From Candidatus Nomurabacteria bacterium (GTDB lineage: Bacteria; Patescibacteriota; Saccharimonadia; Saccharimonadales; Saccharimonadaceae), in the NCBI GenBank assembly GCA_031255735.1, contig JAIRRY010000001.1, positions 1 to 34,296 on the forward strand: DNA of 34,296 bases, written 5' to 3'. The notes below the pieces were generated by a model. The model was not told the origin of the DNA. It did no database searches and worked only from the letters and a program-made list of their open reading frames with translations. This document shows positions 5,994 to 14,578 of this stretch, in pieces. Numbering within the stretch: position 1 is the first letter of the stretch; every line of letters starts with the position of its first letter. The translations under genes and the position numbers were made by a program.

Positions 5994-7165
5994 TGCAAAG
6001 AGTACCACTGGCGGAACGGATGCGCCCAACTAAACTGAGTGAGGTTGTTGGCCAATCACACTTGGTTGGCGATGGCCAGATTTTAAACCGAATAGTTGAG
6101 CATGCCGAGCCGGTCAACCTAATATTCTGGGGGCCACCTGGCACAGGCAAAACCACTTTGGCGCGCATCATAGCTAGCGAACTTAAAGCCGATTTCGTAG
6201 AAATTTCGGCCGTCACCAGTGGTAAAAAAGATGTCGAGAAGATTGTTGAGCACGCTCGTCAAAATTGGAATCTGCAAACCCGCACGGTTTTATTTGTCGA
6301 TGAAATTCATCGCTTCAACAAGGCGCAGCAAGACGCATTTTTACCGCATGTTGAAAGTGGCTTGATCACTTTAATTGGCGCTACCACTGAAAACCCCAGC
6401 TTTGAAGTTATTGCACCACTACTCAGCCGTTCACGCGTATTAGTGCTCGAACCACTTAGTAAAGAAGCCACCTTGGGCGTCTTAAAACGAGCTTTGAAAG
6501 AGCTGAAGGCCACGAAACGCGTTGGTAAAACTGCACTCGATTACCTAGCCGAACTATCTGGCGGTGATGCGCGCGTGGCGCTAGGCAACCTAGAACTCGC
6601 CCTTGGCCTAGCTAGCAAAGTAGACGTTGAAATCGTTAAGCAAGCCGCCCAAAAAGCTGTGCCAGGCTACGACAAAAAAGGCGAAAACCATTACAATATC
6701 ATCTCAGCTTTTATAAAAAGTATGCGCGGTAGCGATGTGGACGCGGCGCTTTATTACCTCGCCCGCATGGTGCAAGCTGGCGAAGACCCTAAGTTTATTG
6801 CCCGCCGCATGGTGATTTTTGCTAGCGAAGACATTGGGCTGGCTGGCAACGGTGCGTTAGGGCTAGCACTCAACGCCTTTATGGCCGTAGAGCGCATCGG
6901 CATGCCCGAAAGCGGCATCATCTTAAGCCACGTGGTAGTGGCGCTAGCTAAAGCCAAAAAATCCCGACAAAGCTACGACGCCTGGGCCAAAGCGCAAACC
7001 CTAGCTGCCCGCACGCCAAACTTACCCACGCCCATCTGGCTACGCAATGCGCCCACCAAGCTCATGAAAGATCTCGGCTACGGCAAGGGCCAAAAGTGGG
7101 AAGCTGGCTTCCATCTAGATAAAAATTATCTACCAGATGCTATAAAAGACGAGCGACTCTTTTAA
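5993..7165 (+). CDS. rarA: Replication-associated recombination protein RarA (MgsA) AAA+ ATPase
   Basis: AAA+ ATPase of the clamp-loader clade acting at stalled replication forks. Walker A GPPGTGKTT (47-55), Walker B VLFVDEIHRF (99-108), sensor 1 GATTENPSF (129-137), sensor 2 in SGGDARVALGNLE, and the MgsA C-terminal domain with SAFIKSMRGSDVDAALYYLA and ASEDIGLA. The length (390 aa) is close to the usual 400-450. No SD is present; the start follows an extended -10 by 6 nt. Its stop lies 4 nt from the convergent obgE stop. Confidence 0.97.
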   Translation: MQRVPLAERMRPTKLSEVVGQSHLVGDGQILNRIVEHAEPVNLIFWGPPGTGKTTLARIIASELKADFVEISAVTSGKKDVEKIVEHARQNWNLQTRTVLFVDEIHRFNKAQQDAFLPHVESGLITLIGATTENPSFEVIAPLLSRSRVLVLEPLSKEATLGVLKRALKELKATKRVGKTALDYLAELSGGDARVALGNLELALGLASKVDVEIVKQAAQKAVPGYDKKGENHYNIISAFIKSMRGSDVDAALYYLARMVQAGEDPKFIARRMVIFASEDIGLAGNGALGLALNAFMAVERIGMPESGIILSHVVVALAKAKKSRQSYDAWAKAQTLAARTPNLPTPIWLRNAPTKLMKDLGYGKGQKWEAGFHLDKNYLPDAIKDERLF

Positions 7166-7169
7166 ACGC

Positions 7170-8453
7170 CTATTCAAAGAATGTGAACTGCTTACCAGCT
7201 ATCTCTACCACCGAATCGGTTTCAGCACCCAGGTGCGTTAACTCGGCGGCAATACCCATTTTTTTCATGATGTCGCGCAAACGGTTCACACTATGTACAT
7301 TAGTAAGGTCGGTGCGCAGAGCAAAACGCTCAATTCTACCACCCTTCGCCTCAAACGTGCCGTCTTCGCGGCGTAGCACTTCCCAAGCGTTGTTATAGTC
7401 CTTATCTGTTAGCGTAATGACTGGAATGCCAGATTCTGCAATATTTTCGTCATTTTGGCTAGCTTTTTGCTCCCTGGCAGCGTTTACAGCCCCTACCAGA
7501 GCTCGAAGTAGCTCTTTAGTACCATGGTGCGCACTTGAACTAATAGCAAAAATAGGGCTTTTAGTGGCCTTAGAGAGGTCGGTGCTCTGCATGGCGATAA
7601 TCTCATCGTCTACCGCATCCACCTTAGTAAGCGCTACTATCTCGGGGCGCGTGGTGAGCTCTGGACTATACTTTTCAAGCTCTTTACGGATTTTAGTATA
7701 ATCGCCCGCTACGTCGTTAGAGAGCGAATCGATCAGGTGCAAAATCACGCTGGTACGCTCCACATGGCGCAAAAACTGGTAACCCAGCCCCTTACCTTCA
7801 CTCGCGCCTTCAATTAGGCCAGGAATATCGGCAATCAACAGGCTAGTTTCGTCTACGTCTGCCACACCTAGGTTGGGTGTTAAAGTTGTAAATTCATAAT
7901 CCGCAATTTCGGGGCGAGCGTTGCTGACCACGCTAAGAAACGTAGATTTACCAGCGTTAGGCAGCCCAACCAGGCCGATGTCGGCCAACAACTTAAGTTC
8001 TAATTCAGCCTCAAACTTTTCGCCTGGCTCACCAACTTCAGCAATGCGTGGTGTTTGGCGCACCGAGCTCTTGAAATGAGCATTACCAAAGCCGCCGCCG
8101 CCGCCTTTAGCAATAGTCACTTCCTGCTCGTCGTGAGTAAAATCGGCAACCACTGCGCCGTTACGAGTTACAATCGTGCCAACTGGCACCCTCACCACTA
8201 GGTTTTCGCCGCTCTTGCCTGCCATATTTTGCTTGCCACCAGCTTTGCCTGACTTAGCCTTTAACTCGGGTTGGTAACGAAAATCTAAGAGGGTATTTAA
8301 GTTTTTAGTAGCTTTAAAAATCACATCACCACCACGACCGCCGTCGCCGCCATCTGGGCCACCTTTAGGAACATATATTTCATGGCGAAAACTGACAGCA
8401 CCATCGCCGCCCTTACCCGCCTCAACAAACACCTTAGCTACGTCTACAAACAT
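7170..8453 (-). CDS. obgE: Obg family GTPase (CgtA)
   Basis: Ribosome-associated GTPase for large-subunit assembly and stress control. The glycine-rich Obg fold spans about 1-158 (KGGPDGGDGGRGGDV). The G domain has G1 GLPNAGKST (163-171), G3 DIPGLIEG (209-216) and G4 TKVD (276-279). The C-terminal OCT domain spans about 350-427 (RFALRTDLTNVHSVNRL). Full length at 427 aa. The ATG lies 6 nt after the extended -10 TGTTACAAT and has no SD. Confidence 0.98.
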   Translation of the reverse strand: MFVDVAKVFVEAGKGGDGAVSFRHEIYVPKGGPDGGDGGRGGDVIFKATKNLNTLLDFRYQPELKAKSGKAGGKQNMAGKSGENLVVRVPVGTIVTRNGAVVADFTHDEQEVTIAKGGGGGFGNAHFKSSVRQTPRIAEVGEPGEKFEAELELKLLADIGLVGLPNAGKSTFLSVVSNARPEIADYEFTTLTPNLGVADVDETSLLIADIPGLIEGASEGKGLGYQFLRHVERTSVILHLIDSLSNDVAGDYTKIRKELEKYSPELTTRPEIVALTKVDAVDDEIIAMQSTDLSKATKSPIFAISSSAHHGTKELLRALVGAVNAAREQKASQNDENIAESGIPVITLTDKDYNNAWEVLRREDGTFEAKGGRIERFALRTDLTNVHSVNRLRDIMKKMGIAAELTHLGAETDSVVEIAGKQFTFFE

Positions 8454-8459
8454 ATAGCC

Positions 8460-8468
8460 ATTGTAACA
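8460..8468 (-). promoter_or_regulatory. obgE extended -10, leaderless start
   Basis: TGTTACAAT on minus, 6 nt before the obgE ATG and 2 nt after the stop codon of the LysM-CHAP gene. Confidence 0.7.
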
Positions 8469-8470
8469 GA

Positions 8471-9664
8471 TTAATGGATTATATTATACGTTGCAGCCGT
8501 AGCGGTGCTCATCTCGCCGTAGTCTACTCGATTCCAGCCTGAAGGACCGTTCATTTCAGAATACTTCACAACACCGCCAGATACGCTCTCGATATACATT
8601 ACGTGATTGCCTTTTTGCAAGATTGCGCCTGCCTCTGGTGAATGATCAACACGGTAGCCCTGACCTGCTGCGCTGTATGCCCACGAGTAGGCATTGCCCC
8701 ACATACGCGGAATCGGGTTACCAGTGTAAAAGCGCCTCTCGGCCACCCACCAGGTGCACCAACCATATGCATAGCTATTATCGCGATTAGGATAAGGATT
8801 AGGATTGCCACGACCAGTGTAGTTTAATTTACCACCACTTGATGTGCCGTAGTTGTAAGTTATAACTGGTGGCGGTGGCACATAACCTGGGCGCTCAGTT
8901 TCAGGTAGTTCACCCATAGGGATCACGATACGTTGGCCAACCGCCAATCCATCTACCTCGAGATTATTAAAAACGACTATGCGTTCCGTGTTAGCTTTGT
9001 ACCTACTGGCCAAGCTGTCTACTGTATCACCCGACTTAACGGTATAAACCACGCCATCAACCGATGGGATAATAATATCTTGCCCCACATTTACGCCAAC
9101 GTCAGCCTTCATGTTATTGGCCCAGCGGATAGTTTGAGTAGACACGCCATGCTTTGCTGCCAGGCTGTCTACTGTATCGCCAGGCTGTACCTTATAACCA
9201 ACCACACCTGTTGGTAACGAGCTATTATTAATGATTTGCGGCTTAGACACTGCTGAAATATCGTCTGTTTGCAAAACATCGTGCTTAATAGCAAGTGAGG
9301 TTAACATATTAGCCACGTTAGTAGCAACAGGCAGGTTAGCAGTTTCAGCTAATCTAGCCACTACTGAAGTTTCAACGATCTGGTCAATAGTTGGCCTTAG
9401 CTCGGTGCTGGTCATAGTATCTAGCATTGAGGCACGTACGCGAGCTTCATCAGAAATCTCAGTGCTGACGGCAATACCCGAAACAATAGCAATAAACGCC
9501 ACTGCGTAAAGAGCCGCCTGGCGAATCTTGCGCAGCCGCTTACCGTGCTTCGAGTTAGGTTTCTTAACACCTTCAACGACGACCTTTTTCAAAGCCGCTA
9601 TGTCACTCTGAGCAATGCTCTCTCTTGATGATGTTTTACTAATCGATATTCTCCTGCTCTGCAT
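8471..9664 (-). CDS. Membrane-anchored LysM-CHAP peptidoglycan hydrolase
   Basis: Cell-wall hydrolase, probably an amidase or endopeptidase that splits cross-links during growth or division. A basic cytoplasmic N-terminus (1-48) leads into one membrane segment (about 49-67). LysM domains (157-200 and 207-249, each with GDTVDSLA) bind glycan; a proline linker follows, then a CHAP domain (about 295-397) with Cys303 in YGWCTWW, His354 in GNHVMYIES and Glu370/Asn372 in YSEMNG. The ATG lacks an SD. A GGAG at codons 4-5 lies 7 nt before an in-frame ATT (codon 8), so a later non-ATG start is possible. A structured leader and a strong promoter precede it. Confidence 0.92.
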   Translation of the reverse strand: MQSRRISISKTSSRESIAQSDIAALKKVVVEGVKKPNSKHGKRLRKIRQAALYAVAFIAIVSGIAVSTEISDEARVRASMLDTMTSTELRPTIDQIVETSVVARLAETANLPVATNVANMLTSLAIKHDVLQTDDISAVSKPQIINNSSLPTGVVGYKVQPGDTVDSLAAKHGVSTQTIRWANNMKADVGVNVGQDIIIPSVDGVVYTVKSGDTVDSLASRYKANTERIVVFNNLEVDGLAVGQRIVIPMGELPETERPGYVPPPPVITYNYGTSSGGKLNYTGRGNPNPYPNRDNSYAYGWCTWWVAERRFYTGNPIPRMWGNAYSWAYSAAGQGYRVDHSPEAGAILQKGNHVMYIESVSGGVVKYSEMNGPSGWNRVDYGEMSTATAATYNIIH

Positions 9665-9787
9665 TACTGCAAAGCTCTACCCTTAACCCTTTAGCCATAT
9701 CACGAATGGTGTTAGGTAGTGCTACCCCTTACAGGAAACCCACCCACGCCGTTAAACGTAGTAGACCCATAACTGATAGGCTTTACC
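9665..9787 (-). promoter_or_regulatory. Long structured 5' leader of the LysM-CHAP gene
   Basis: About 117 nt between the predicted +1 (9781) and the ATG, very long for this genome. It contains GGTAG-CA-CTACC and CCAT-(7)-ATGG hairpins and several G-runs that could pair with the upstream AACCC-type segments. A frame shifted from the main ORF stays open from the GTA after TAAGGG to TAG in the coding start, including an ATG reading MAKGLRVELCSNAEQENID. Cell-wall hydrolases are often controlled by c-di-AMP riboswitches, but I could not match that consensus here. Confidence 0.45.
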
Positions 9788-9816
9788 ATTTTAACAAAAT
9801 GTGGGGTTATGGTCAA
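9788..9816 (-). promoter_or_regulatory. Promoter of the LysM-CHAP gene
   Basis: TTGACC (9811-9816), 17-nt spacer ending in TGT, TAAAAT (9788-9793). It has both a good -35 and an extended -10. Confidence 0.75.
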
Positions 9817-9858
9817 GTTTGATCCACTAATATTGAGACGGGGCGTTAAAGGCAGTAG

Positions 9859-10920
9859 CTACAAAATCTGGCACTTCTGCTGACAGTGATCGCTAATATT
9901 GCGCTCGTGTTCGGCCTCAGTGCGGGCAAAGTAGGTCTTGTCATCATCGCCACTTAGAAAATATAGATAATTAGTGTCAGATGGTTCTGCCAATGCAAGT
10001 AGGGCACGCTTACCCGGCGCACTAATTGGGCCAGGAGGTAAACCTGGGTAAACACGTGTGTTGTAAGGGTTATCGAGCGATGGATCACGCGGCACGCCCA
10101 ATTTATCCGCGGCATATTGGTAGGTCACGTCACTGCCGAGCGTCATGCCGGCGTTTAGGCGATTTAGGAATACGCTGGCCACGCCTGGTAGGTCGTCGCC
10201 GCCTTCGCGCTGGATGATGGATGCCATGATGATACCTTGGTAGAGGTTTAGCCCCTGCGCTTGGAACTTCGCCACTAGGTCGTTCTCTTGCACGACTTTA
10301 TATAGTTCGTCGAGGACGGTCCAGATAATGGTTTTTAGCGGCGCGTCTTTATAGAACTCGTAGGTTTCGCCGTAGATATAGCCTTCGAGGTCGGCACTCT
10401 CGGGCTTATCAGCTAGCACAGGGTGGTCATACTGAGCAGTAAACGCCGTGTCAATATCAGCTTCTTTGTAGCCAGCTTCAAGCAGCGTCTTTTTCGTGTT
10501 AGCTAAGGTTTCGCCAGGCCGAAACGTCAAACGGAAAGTTTCAACCTCCGAGTTGCTCGAAACAACTTCCACAATTTTCGCCACTGAATCAGTTGGATAA
10601 ACCGTATGCCTGCCCGCTTTGATCGTCTTGTCGCCACCGTGCAGCTTAAAGTAAATCTGGAACGCTAGGCTACTTTTGATGATACCTTTTTCTTCCAACA
10701 TGTCCGCTATATCACTTACAGCCATGCCGCTTTCTATGGTAATTTGACCACCTTTTTCGCAGCCTGTTGGCGTGCTATCTTTGCGACAATCGCCACTCTG
10801 CAATGACTTAATCGCGCTATTAAACCACAAAACGCTAGCCATGACGGTGGCGATCAAAACCACAACAGCCGCACACACAATTATCAAAACGATCTTCTTG
10901 CGCTTAGTAAAAGTTTTCAT
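9859..10920 (-). CDS. mltG: Endolytic murein transglycosylase MltG (YceG family)
   Basis: Membrane-bound lytic transglycosylase that cuts nascent glycan strands and so sets their length. One membrane segment (about 9-33), a LysM-like region, then the YceG catalytic domain with Glu239 in ASIIQREGG and SDVTYQYA, IDNPYNTR-like (LDNPYNTRVYPGLPPGPI) signatures. 353 aa is typical. Cys45 and Cys54 just outside the membrane could form a disulfide. GGAGG precedes the ATG, and the start overlaps the ruvX stop as ATGA. It is the last gene of the operon starting at 14263. Confidence 0.96.
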   Translation of the reverse strand: MKTFTKRKKIVLIIVCAAVVVLIATVMASVLWFNSAIKSLQSGDCRKDSTPTGCEKGGQITIESGMAVSDIADMLEEKGIIKSSLAFQIYFKLHGGDKTIKAGRHTVYPTDSVAKIVEVVSSNSEVETFRLTFRPGETLANTKKTLLEAGYKEADIDTAFTAQYDHPVLADKPESADLEGYIYGETYEFYKDAPLKTIIWTVLDELYKVVQENDLVAKFQAQGLNLYQGIIMASIIQREGGDDLPGVASVFLNRLNAGMTLGSDVTYQYAADKLGVPRDPSLDNPYNTRVYPGLPPGPISAPGKRALLALAEPSDTNYLYFLSGDDDKTYFARTEAEHERNISDHCQQKCQIL

Positions 10921-11321
10921 GAATTTTCCTCCAAATAGTCTTGCAAAATTATCACCGCCGCTTCGGTGTCTATATCACCTTTGCTGTATGGCTTGCCATA
11001 GCTCTTCAAACGCTTTTCAGCTTCCACGCTAGTTAGTGATTCGTCTTGAAACGCCAGGTTGTCTACCGATAGCTCAAGCTGCTTCGCGAATTCACGCACA
11101 AAGTTGGTTTGAGCTGTTTCTTCGCCCTGCGAGTTGCGCGGCAAGCCAACAACCAACGTGTCCACACTTTCACTAACAATCACGTTGTTAATCTCTTTTA
11201 GCTCGTTGCCATCAACCTCTATAAAGCCAAATGGGATAGCAATTCTCACCACGCCATCAGCTAGCGCCACGCCAATACGCTTTTCACCCACATCAAGAGC
11301 CATAAACTGCTTGCTAGTCAT
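10917..11321 (-). CDS. ruvX: Putative pre-16S rRNA nuclease / Holliday junction resolvase (YqgF/RuvX)
   Basis: RNase H-like fold protein (134 aa) involved in 16S rRNA 5' maturation. N-terminal MALDVGEKRIGVALAD carries the first catalytic Asp, LVVGLPRNSQGEE the middle motif, FQDESLTSVEAEK the Glu, and DTEAAVIILQDYLE the last Asp. Its start shares one base with the upstream stop (TAATG) and its stop overlaps mltG (ATGA), so it is translationally coupled both ways. Confidence 0.95.
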   Translation of the reverse strand: MTSKQFMALDVGEKRIGVALADGVVRIAIPFGFIEVDGNELKEINNVIVSESVDTLVVGLPRNSQGEETAQTNFVREFAKQLELSVDNLAFQDESLTSVEAEKRLKSYGKPYSKGDIDTEAAVIILQDYLEENS

Positions 11322-12991
11322 TATTTCGATTCGAATTTTACAGTTATTTTCGCGTCGTTATTCGGCACAGTAGCCACCCAGAAGAACGAAAACTTAACAT
11401 CTACGCTCTCTACGCCACTGATAGATTCCAATTCACCCTGCACTTCGCCGTAGCGCTTGCCTTTTGAAACATCGCGCACATATTGTTCGTCAATCTTGGG
11501 GCCAATTTCAGCCGTAGCACGCAGGCGAGCAGTTAAACCGCCATCAGCATCTACAAACTGAGTTAAGTAAGCACCACTTGCGCCTTCAGTGTACACTTTT
11601 TGCTCGTCTTTACTATCCAGGTTGTCATTAGCTTTTGCCACCAAGAACTCTTTTATCTGCGATCGATCAGCACCATAAACTGTGTAAACCGTTTCAACCG
11701 TTAACTTGGCTTTTGCACCATCTTTAATTTCTTGGTCGAGCGCTGGCACCGATACTGCGTCTTTCGCTTCAGCCTTCAAACTCGATTCTATAAAGATGAA
11801 ATCACCAGTAAGCAAGCTGGTTAGCTCTCGTTTAATCTCGGTTTCATTAGCCGACTTCAGGCCTTCCCGAGCTTTATCTATATCGCCCTGGTTTACCACT
11901 TTAGCTTTATGCTTTTCGCCACCCGTCATAGCAGAACCGTAAGCGTAAACGTCTGGCATACCCGTTGAATATTGCAAGCCGTTTTGCAGGTTATATTCAT
12001 CGCCGATATCTGCCGCTTGCACTTGCACTGTGCCCGTGCCTGCGCCTGCGCCGCTATTTCGACAGGCTGAGTGCGAGCCGCTAAAACCGCTGACTGTAGC
12101 TGCGGCCGTGCTCACAAACGCATATCCGTTAGCCGAAAATTCAGTTCCAACTGGAATAGTAAAAGAACTAGTGCTATCACAGTTATTAATTTCTAGCCTA
12201 CCAGTGGCCTTCGCGCCAACATACTTTTCGCCAGTAGCGACAAATTCCACCTCGGCCTTTTTGGTGACTTGCTGTTTCTTGGCTAGTAATACACCTTTTT
12301 TGGCGTCAGTTTTAACCTGCTCAGTAGTAAGCGTCACGGCTTCAGAAATATTCTGTTTGGCTATTTTGGTTTTAATAGTAATTGTGGCCTTAGGCGCAAA
12401 CACGAATGCCCAAATCATCAAGCCCGTTAACGCCAAAACCGCTGCAACCACCACAAACAACTTTTTGCGGAACTTGTCAAAGTTGGGGATGGCGCTTTTG
12501 CCTTTACCTTTTTTAGATTTTTTAGACTTATCGTCGTCGCTATCGTCATCTTGGTCGTCAAGATCTATACCGCTGAGAATCTGATCGTTCATATCGTCGC
12601 TGGGCGCATCGGCCTTCACGGTTTTCGCCGCGTCATCCAACTCACCCACACTGGCAGGCACTTTTTCGCCCTCAATAACATCAATTTCGCCAGTTTCATC
12701 TTCCAGAGCTGCCACAGTAGGAATTTCAGGCTTGGTTTGCAAAGTTCTGGCTATAGGTATCTTAGCTACAGCCGCCAGTGGCTCAATAGCACGATTGCCA
12801 GTAATCAGCACTACGGCCTTATCGTCAGCCTTGGCGCTTTTCGCAAGCAACTTCAAGTTAACCGCACTTTGCAGAGCGCCGACCCTTTTTGGTGGCACAA
12901 TAGCCACAATCTTTTCCTTGCTGGCCTTAACTTTGCCGATTATATCGGTAATATCATCTTCAGCATCTACATAAACGACGTCTTTTGACAC
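11321..12991 (-). CDS. Membrane-anchored protein of the baseplate-J-like CPR type
   Basis: Partly recognised. Residues 1-85 look like a small alpha/beta domain (IVAIVPPKRVGALQ, AVVLITGNR). An acidic then lysine-rich linker follows (118-166, DDQDDDSDDD), one membrane segment (about 178-199) and a large extracytoplasmic region with repeated beta-type segments, including VPVGTEFSANGYAFVS-like stretches seen in proteins annotated baseplate J-like in CPR genomes. It starts with GTG directly after the stop of the FtsA/PilM-like gene, with GAGGA upstream. The pairing with an actin-like ATPase resembles PilM/PilN-type arrangements, so a role in an envelope-spanning assembly is possible (inference). 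Confidence 0.75.
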   Translation of the reverse strand: MSKDVVYVDAEDDITDIIGKVKASKEKIVAIVPPKRVGALQSAVNLKLLAKSAKADDKAVVLITGNRAIEPLAAVAKIPIARTLQTKPEIPTVAALEDETGEIDVIEGEKVPASVGELDDAAKTVKADAPSDDMNDQILSGIDLDDQDDDSDDDKSKKSKKGKGKSAIPNFDKFRKKLFVVVAAVLALTGLMIWAFVFAPKATITIKTKIAKQNISEAVTLTTEQVKTDAKKGVLLAKKQQVTKKAEVEFVATGEKYVGAKATGRLEINNCDSTSSFTIPVGTEFSANGYAFVSTAAATVSGFSGSHSACRNSGAGAGTGTVQVQAADIGDEYNLQNGLQYSTGMPDVYAYGSAMTGGEKHKAKVVNQGDIDKAREGLKSANETEIKRELTSLLTGDFIFIESSLKAEAKDAVSVPALDQEIKDGAKAKLTVETVYTVYGADRSQIKEFLVAKANDNLDSKDEQKVYTEGASGAYLTQFVDADGGLTARLRATAEIGPKIDEQYVRDVSKGKRYGEVQGELESISGVESVDVKFSFFWVATVPNNDAKITVKFESK

Positions 12992-14263
12992 TTAAATCCT
13001 CAAAATTTTGCTTAGTTTATCTTTAATACTATCGCCCGTGTCGACTGTACTAATTGTATCATAACCCACACGCAGTAGTCCCATAGCGGTTATGAATGTG
13101 TGGTCAAGTTTGTGTTCGCTATCAGTTTTGTCTACCACGCCAATAACCTCACTGGGCTGGATAAGTTGCACATGCGGCCTTTTAGTAAATGGCAGACTTT
13201 CATACCAATTGGTCTGGGTGAGTGCCTCTGTAATCTGTTTGAGGCTAGCGCCACCGCCGCACATCAAGATGCGACTAGGTAGGTGGTCAACGGTTTTGAA
13301 TTCGTCTAGCGCTAGCTCCACGCCGCTCATCCATACATCAAGCGTGCGCTTCAATGCTTCATCTACTCGAGCTTCAACCTCTGGTTTCATATTACCTTTA
13401 CCTAAGTTCACCTTCAGTTTCTCGGCGTTTTCGTAAGTTAAATTCAATTCGTTGGCTATTTGATGCGTAAAACTACGACCACCAATACCAAACATTTTAG
13501 TGCCCTCCACGCCGCCATCGTCAATCACCGCGATATCGGTGGTACCGCCACCAATATCAGCCAAAATCGCCGTAAAATTACTGCTAACATCAGTGCCAAT
13601 TACGCTACGCGCCACTGCAAACGGCTCAGCCGCCACGGCAATCAGCTCTAGGCTTAGTTCATTCGTAACGCGTTCAATAGCGCCAATGTGCACCATAGGC
13701 GCAAAAGCTGTATAAATCTGCACCGCCACATCTTTGCCCTGAAAACCAATCGGATTACTAACCTTGTAGCCATCAATATGAATGCTAACTAACGCACTGT
13801 TTACCAGCTTAACCTCAACTTCAGGGTTGCTGGTTTCTACCGCCACCTGGCGCTGCGCCTTCATGCGGGCACGATCTTGCACTTTTTCGATAATGAATTC
13901 CATTTCACGCTCGCTGAGCGGTAAGTCGGGCTGTGGCCGACGATAACGAATGGTACTAGTAGTGCCTTTTACTAACTCGCCAGCTATACCTACAATTACG
14001 TTCTTAGCCTGAAAACCAGCTTGCTCTTCAGCGTCAGCCAAAGCGACTTCGCAATTTTTCACCACGCCGTCAATATCGGCAATTGCACCACTGTGCATGT
14101 CACCTAAAGTTTGGTGTTTGCGACCCACGCCAATAATCTGTAATTCATCGCCCTCAACTTGAGCAATCAACGCCTTAACGTATTCCGTACCAATATCTAG
14201 CGCCAACACGGCGTCCCGAGCGTCTACTTTGGGTTTTTTCATCTTTAGTTTAGACAATGCCAT
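12992..14263 (-). CDS. FtsA/PilM-family actin-like ATPase
   Basis: Cytoplasmic actin-fold ATPase. Phosphate-1 motif ALDIGTEYVK (21-30), SHS2-type insert (about 85-190), phosphate-2 motif ADIGGGTTDIAV (235-246) and adenosine motif CGGGASL (335-341). The C-terminus (about 409-423, GDSIKDKLSKILRI) is an amphipathic helix like the membrane tether of FtsA. FtsA proper recruits FtsZ; PilM drives type IV pilus assembly. No ftsZ is adjacent, so the exact role is open. First gene of a four-gene operon. TGCTAAAAT lies 10 nt before the ATG, so the leader is at most a few bases. Confidence 0.88.
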   Translation of the reverse strand: MALSKLKMKKPKVDARDAVLALDIGTEYVKALIAQVEGDELQIIGVGRKHQTLGDMHSGAIADIDGVVKNCEVALADAEEQAGFQAKNVIVGIAGELVKGTTSTIRYRRPQPDLPLSEREMEFIIEKVQDRARMKAQRQVAVETSNPEVEVKLVNSALVSIHIDGYKVSNPIGFQGKDVAVQIYTAFAPMVHIGAIERVTNELSLELIAVAAEPFAVARSVIGTDVSSNFTAILADIGGGTTDIAVIDDGGVEGTKMFGIGGRSFTHQIANELNLTYENAEKLKVNLGKGNMKPEVEARVDEALKRTLDVWMSGVELALDEFKTVDHLPSRILMCGGGASLKQITEALTQTNWYESLPFTKRPHVQLIQPSEVIGVVDKTDSEHKLDHTFITAMGLLRVGYDTISTVDTGDSIKDKLSKILRI

Positions 14264-14273
14264 ACTGGTTATG

Positions 14274-14282
14274 ATTTTAGCA
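14274..14282 (-). promoter_or_regulatory. Extended -10 of the ftsA/pilM-like operon
   Basis: TGCTAAAAT on minus, 10 nt before the ATG at 14263. Divergent from the DUF167 promoter at 14312. Confidence 0.6.
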
Positions 14283-14311
14283 TATTTCGATAAGTGTTAC
14301 AAAGAAAGAGC

Positions 14312-14317
14312 TATAAT
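14312..14317 (+). promoter_or_regulatory. DUF167 -10, leaderless start
   Basis: TATAAT with 6 nt to the ATG at 14324. No TG extension. Confidence 0.65.
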
Positions 14318-14323
14318 GTAGTT

Positions 14324-14542
14324 ATGGAAGTTCGTATTTTGGTAAAGCCTGGCAGCTCGCGCGGCGACAAAGTTGAAGAAACACCCGATGGTTTGGTGGT
14401 TTATTTACACGCCAAAGCGGTGGACGGCGCAGCAAATGCGGCGCTAGTTAATGTACTAGCCAAACACTACGATGTACCAAAAACACGCGTGCATATCAAG
14501 CGTGGCGCGGTGGCGCGACACAAGACTATTGTCATAGATTAA
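14324..14542 (+). CDS. DUF167 (YggU family) protein
   Basis: Small cytoplasmic protein (72 aa) of the DUF167/YggU family, function unknown. It shows VRILVKPGSSRGDKVEE, the family pattern LHAKAVDGAANAALVNVLA (Asp-Gly-x-Ala-N) and the C-terminal IKRGAVARHKTIVI. An ORF extends upstream to 14294, but TATAAT lies exactly 6 nt before the ATG at 14324, which fits the leaderless rule of this genome. Monocistronic, with a terminator at its stop codon. Confidence 0.92.
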   Translation: MEVRILVKPGSSRGDKVEETPDGLVVYLHAKAVDGAANAALVNVLAKHYDVPKTRVHIKRGAVARHKTIVID

Positions 14543-14569
14543 AGGAGCCCTTAGAAAGAACTCCTTTTT
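14541..14569 (+). terminator. Terminator of the DUF167 gene
   Basis: AAAGGAG (14541-14547) pairs with CTCCTTT (14561-14567), 13-nt loop, followed by TT. It overlaps the stop codon. Confidence 0.75.
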
Positions 14570-14578
14570 GATGCATAG

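Noticed and set aside
9665-9787. c-di-AMP (ydaO) riboswitch before the LysM-CHAP gene
   Set aside because: Context fits, but the conserved sequence blocks of that riboswitch could not be found by eye; kept only as an unclassified leader.
12030-12584. 184-codon plus-strand ORF opposite the membrane-anchored protein
   Set aside because: Shadow of the acidic/Ala-rich codons on minus; no promoter or SD, composition not protein-like.
13530-13560. Palindrome-like GATAT..GGTGG..CCACC..ATATC in the FtsA/PilM-like gene
   Set aside because: Explained by codons of the conserved DIGGGTTDI phosphate motif.
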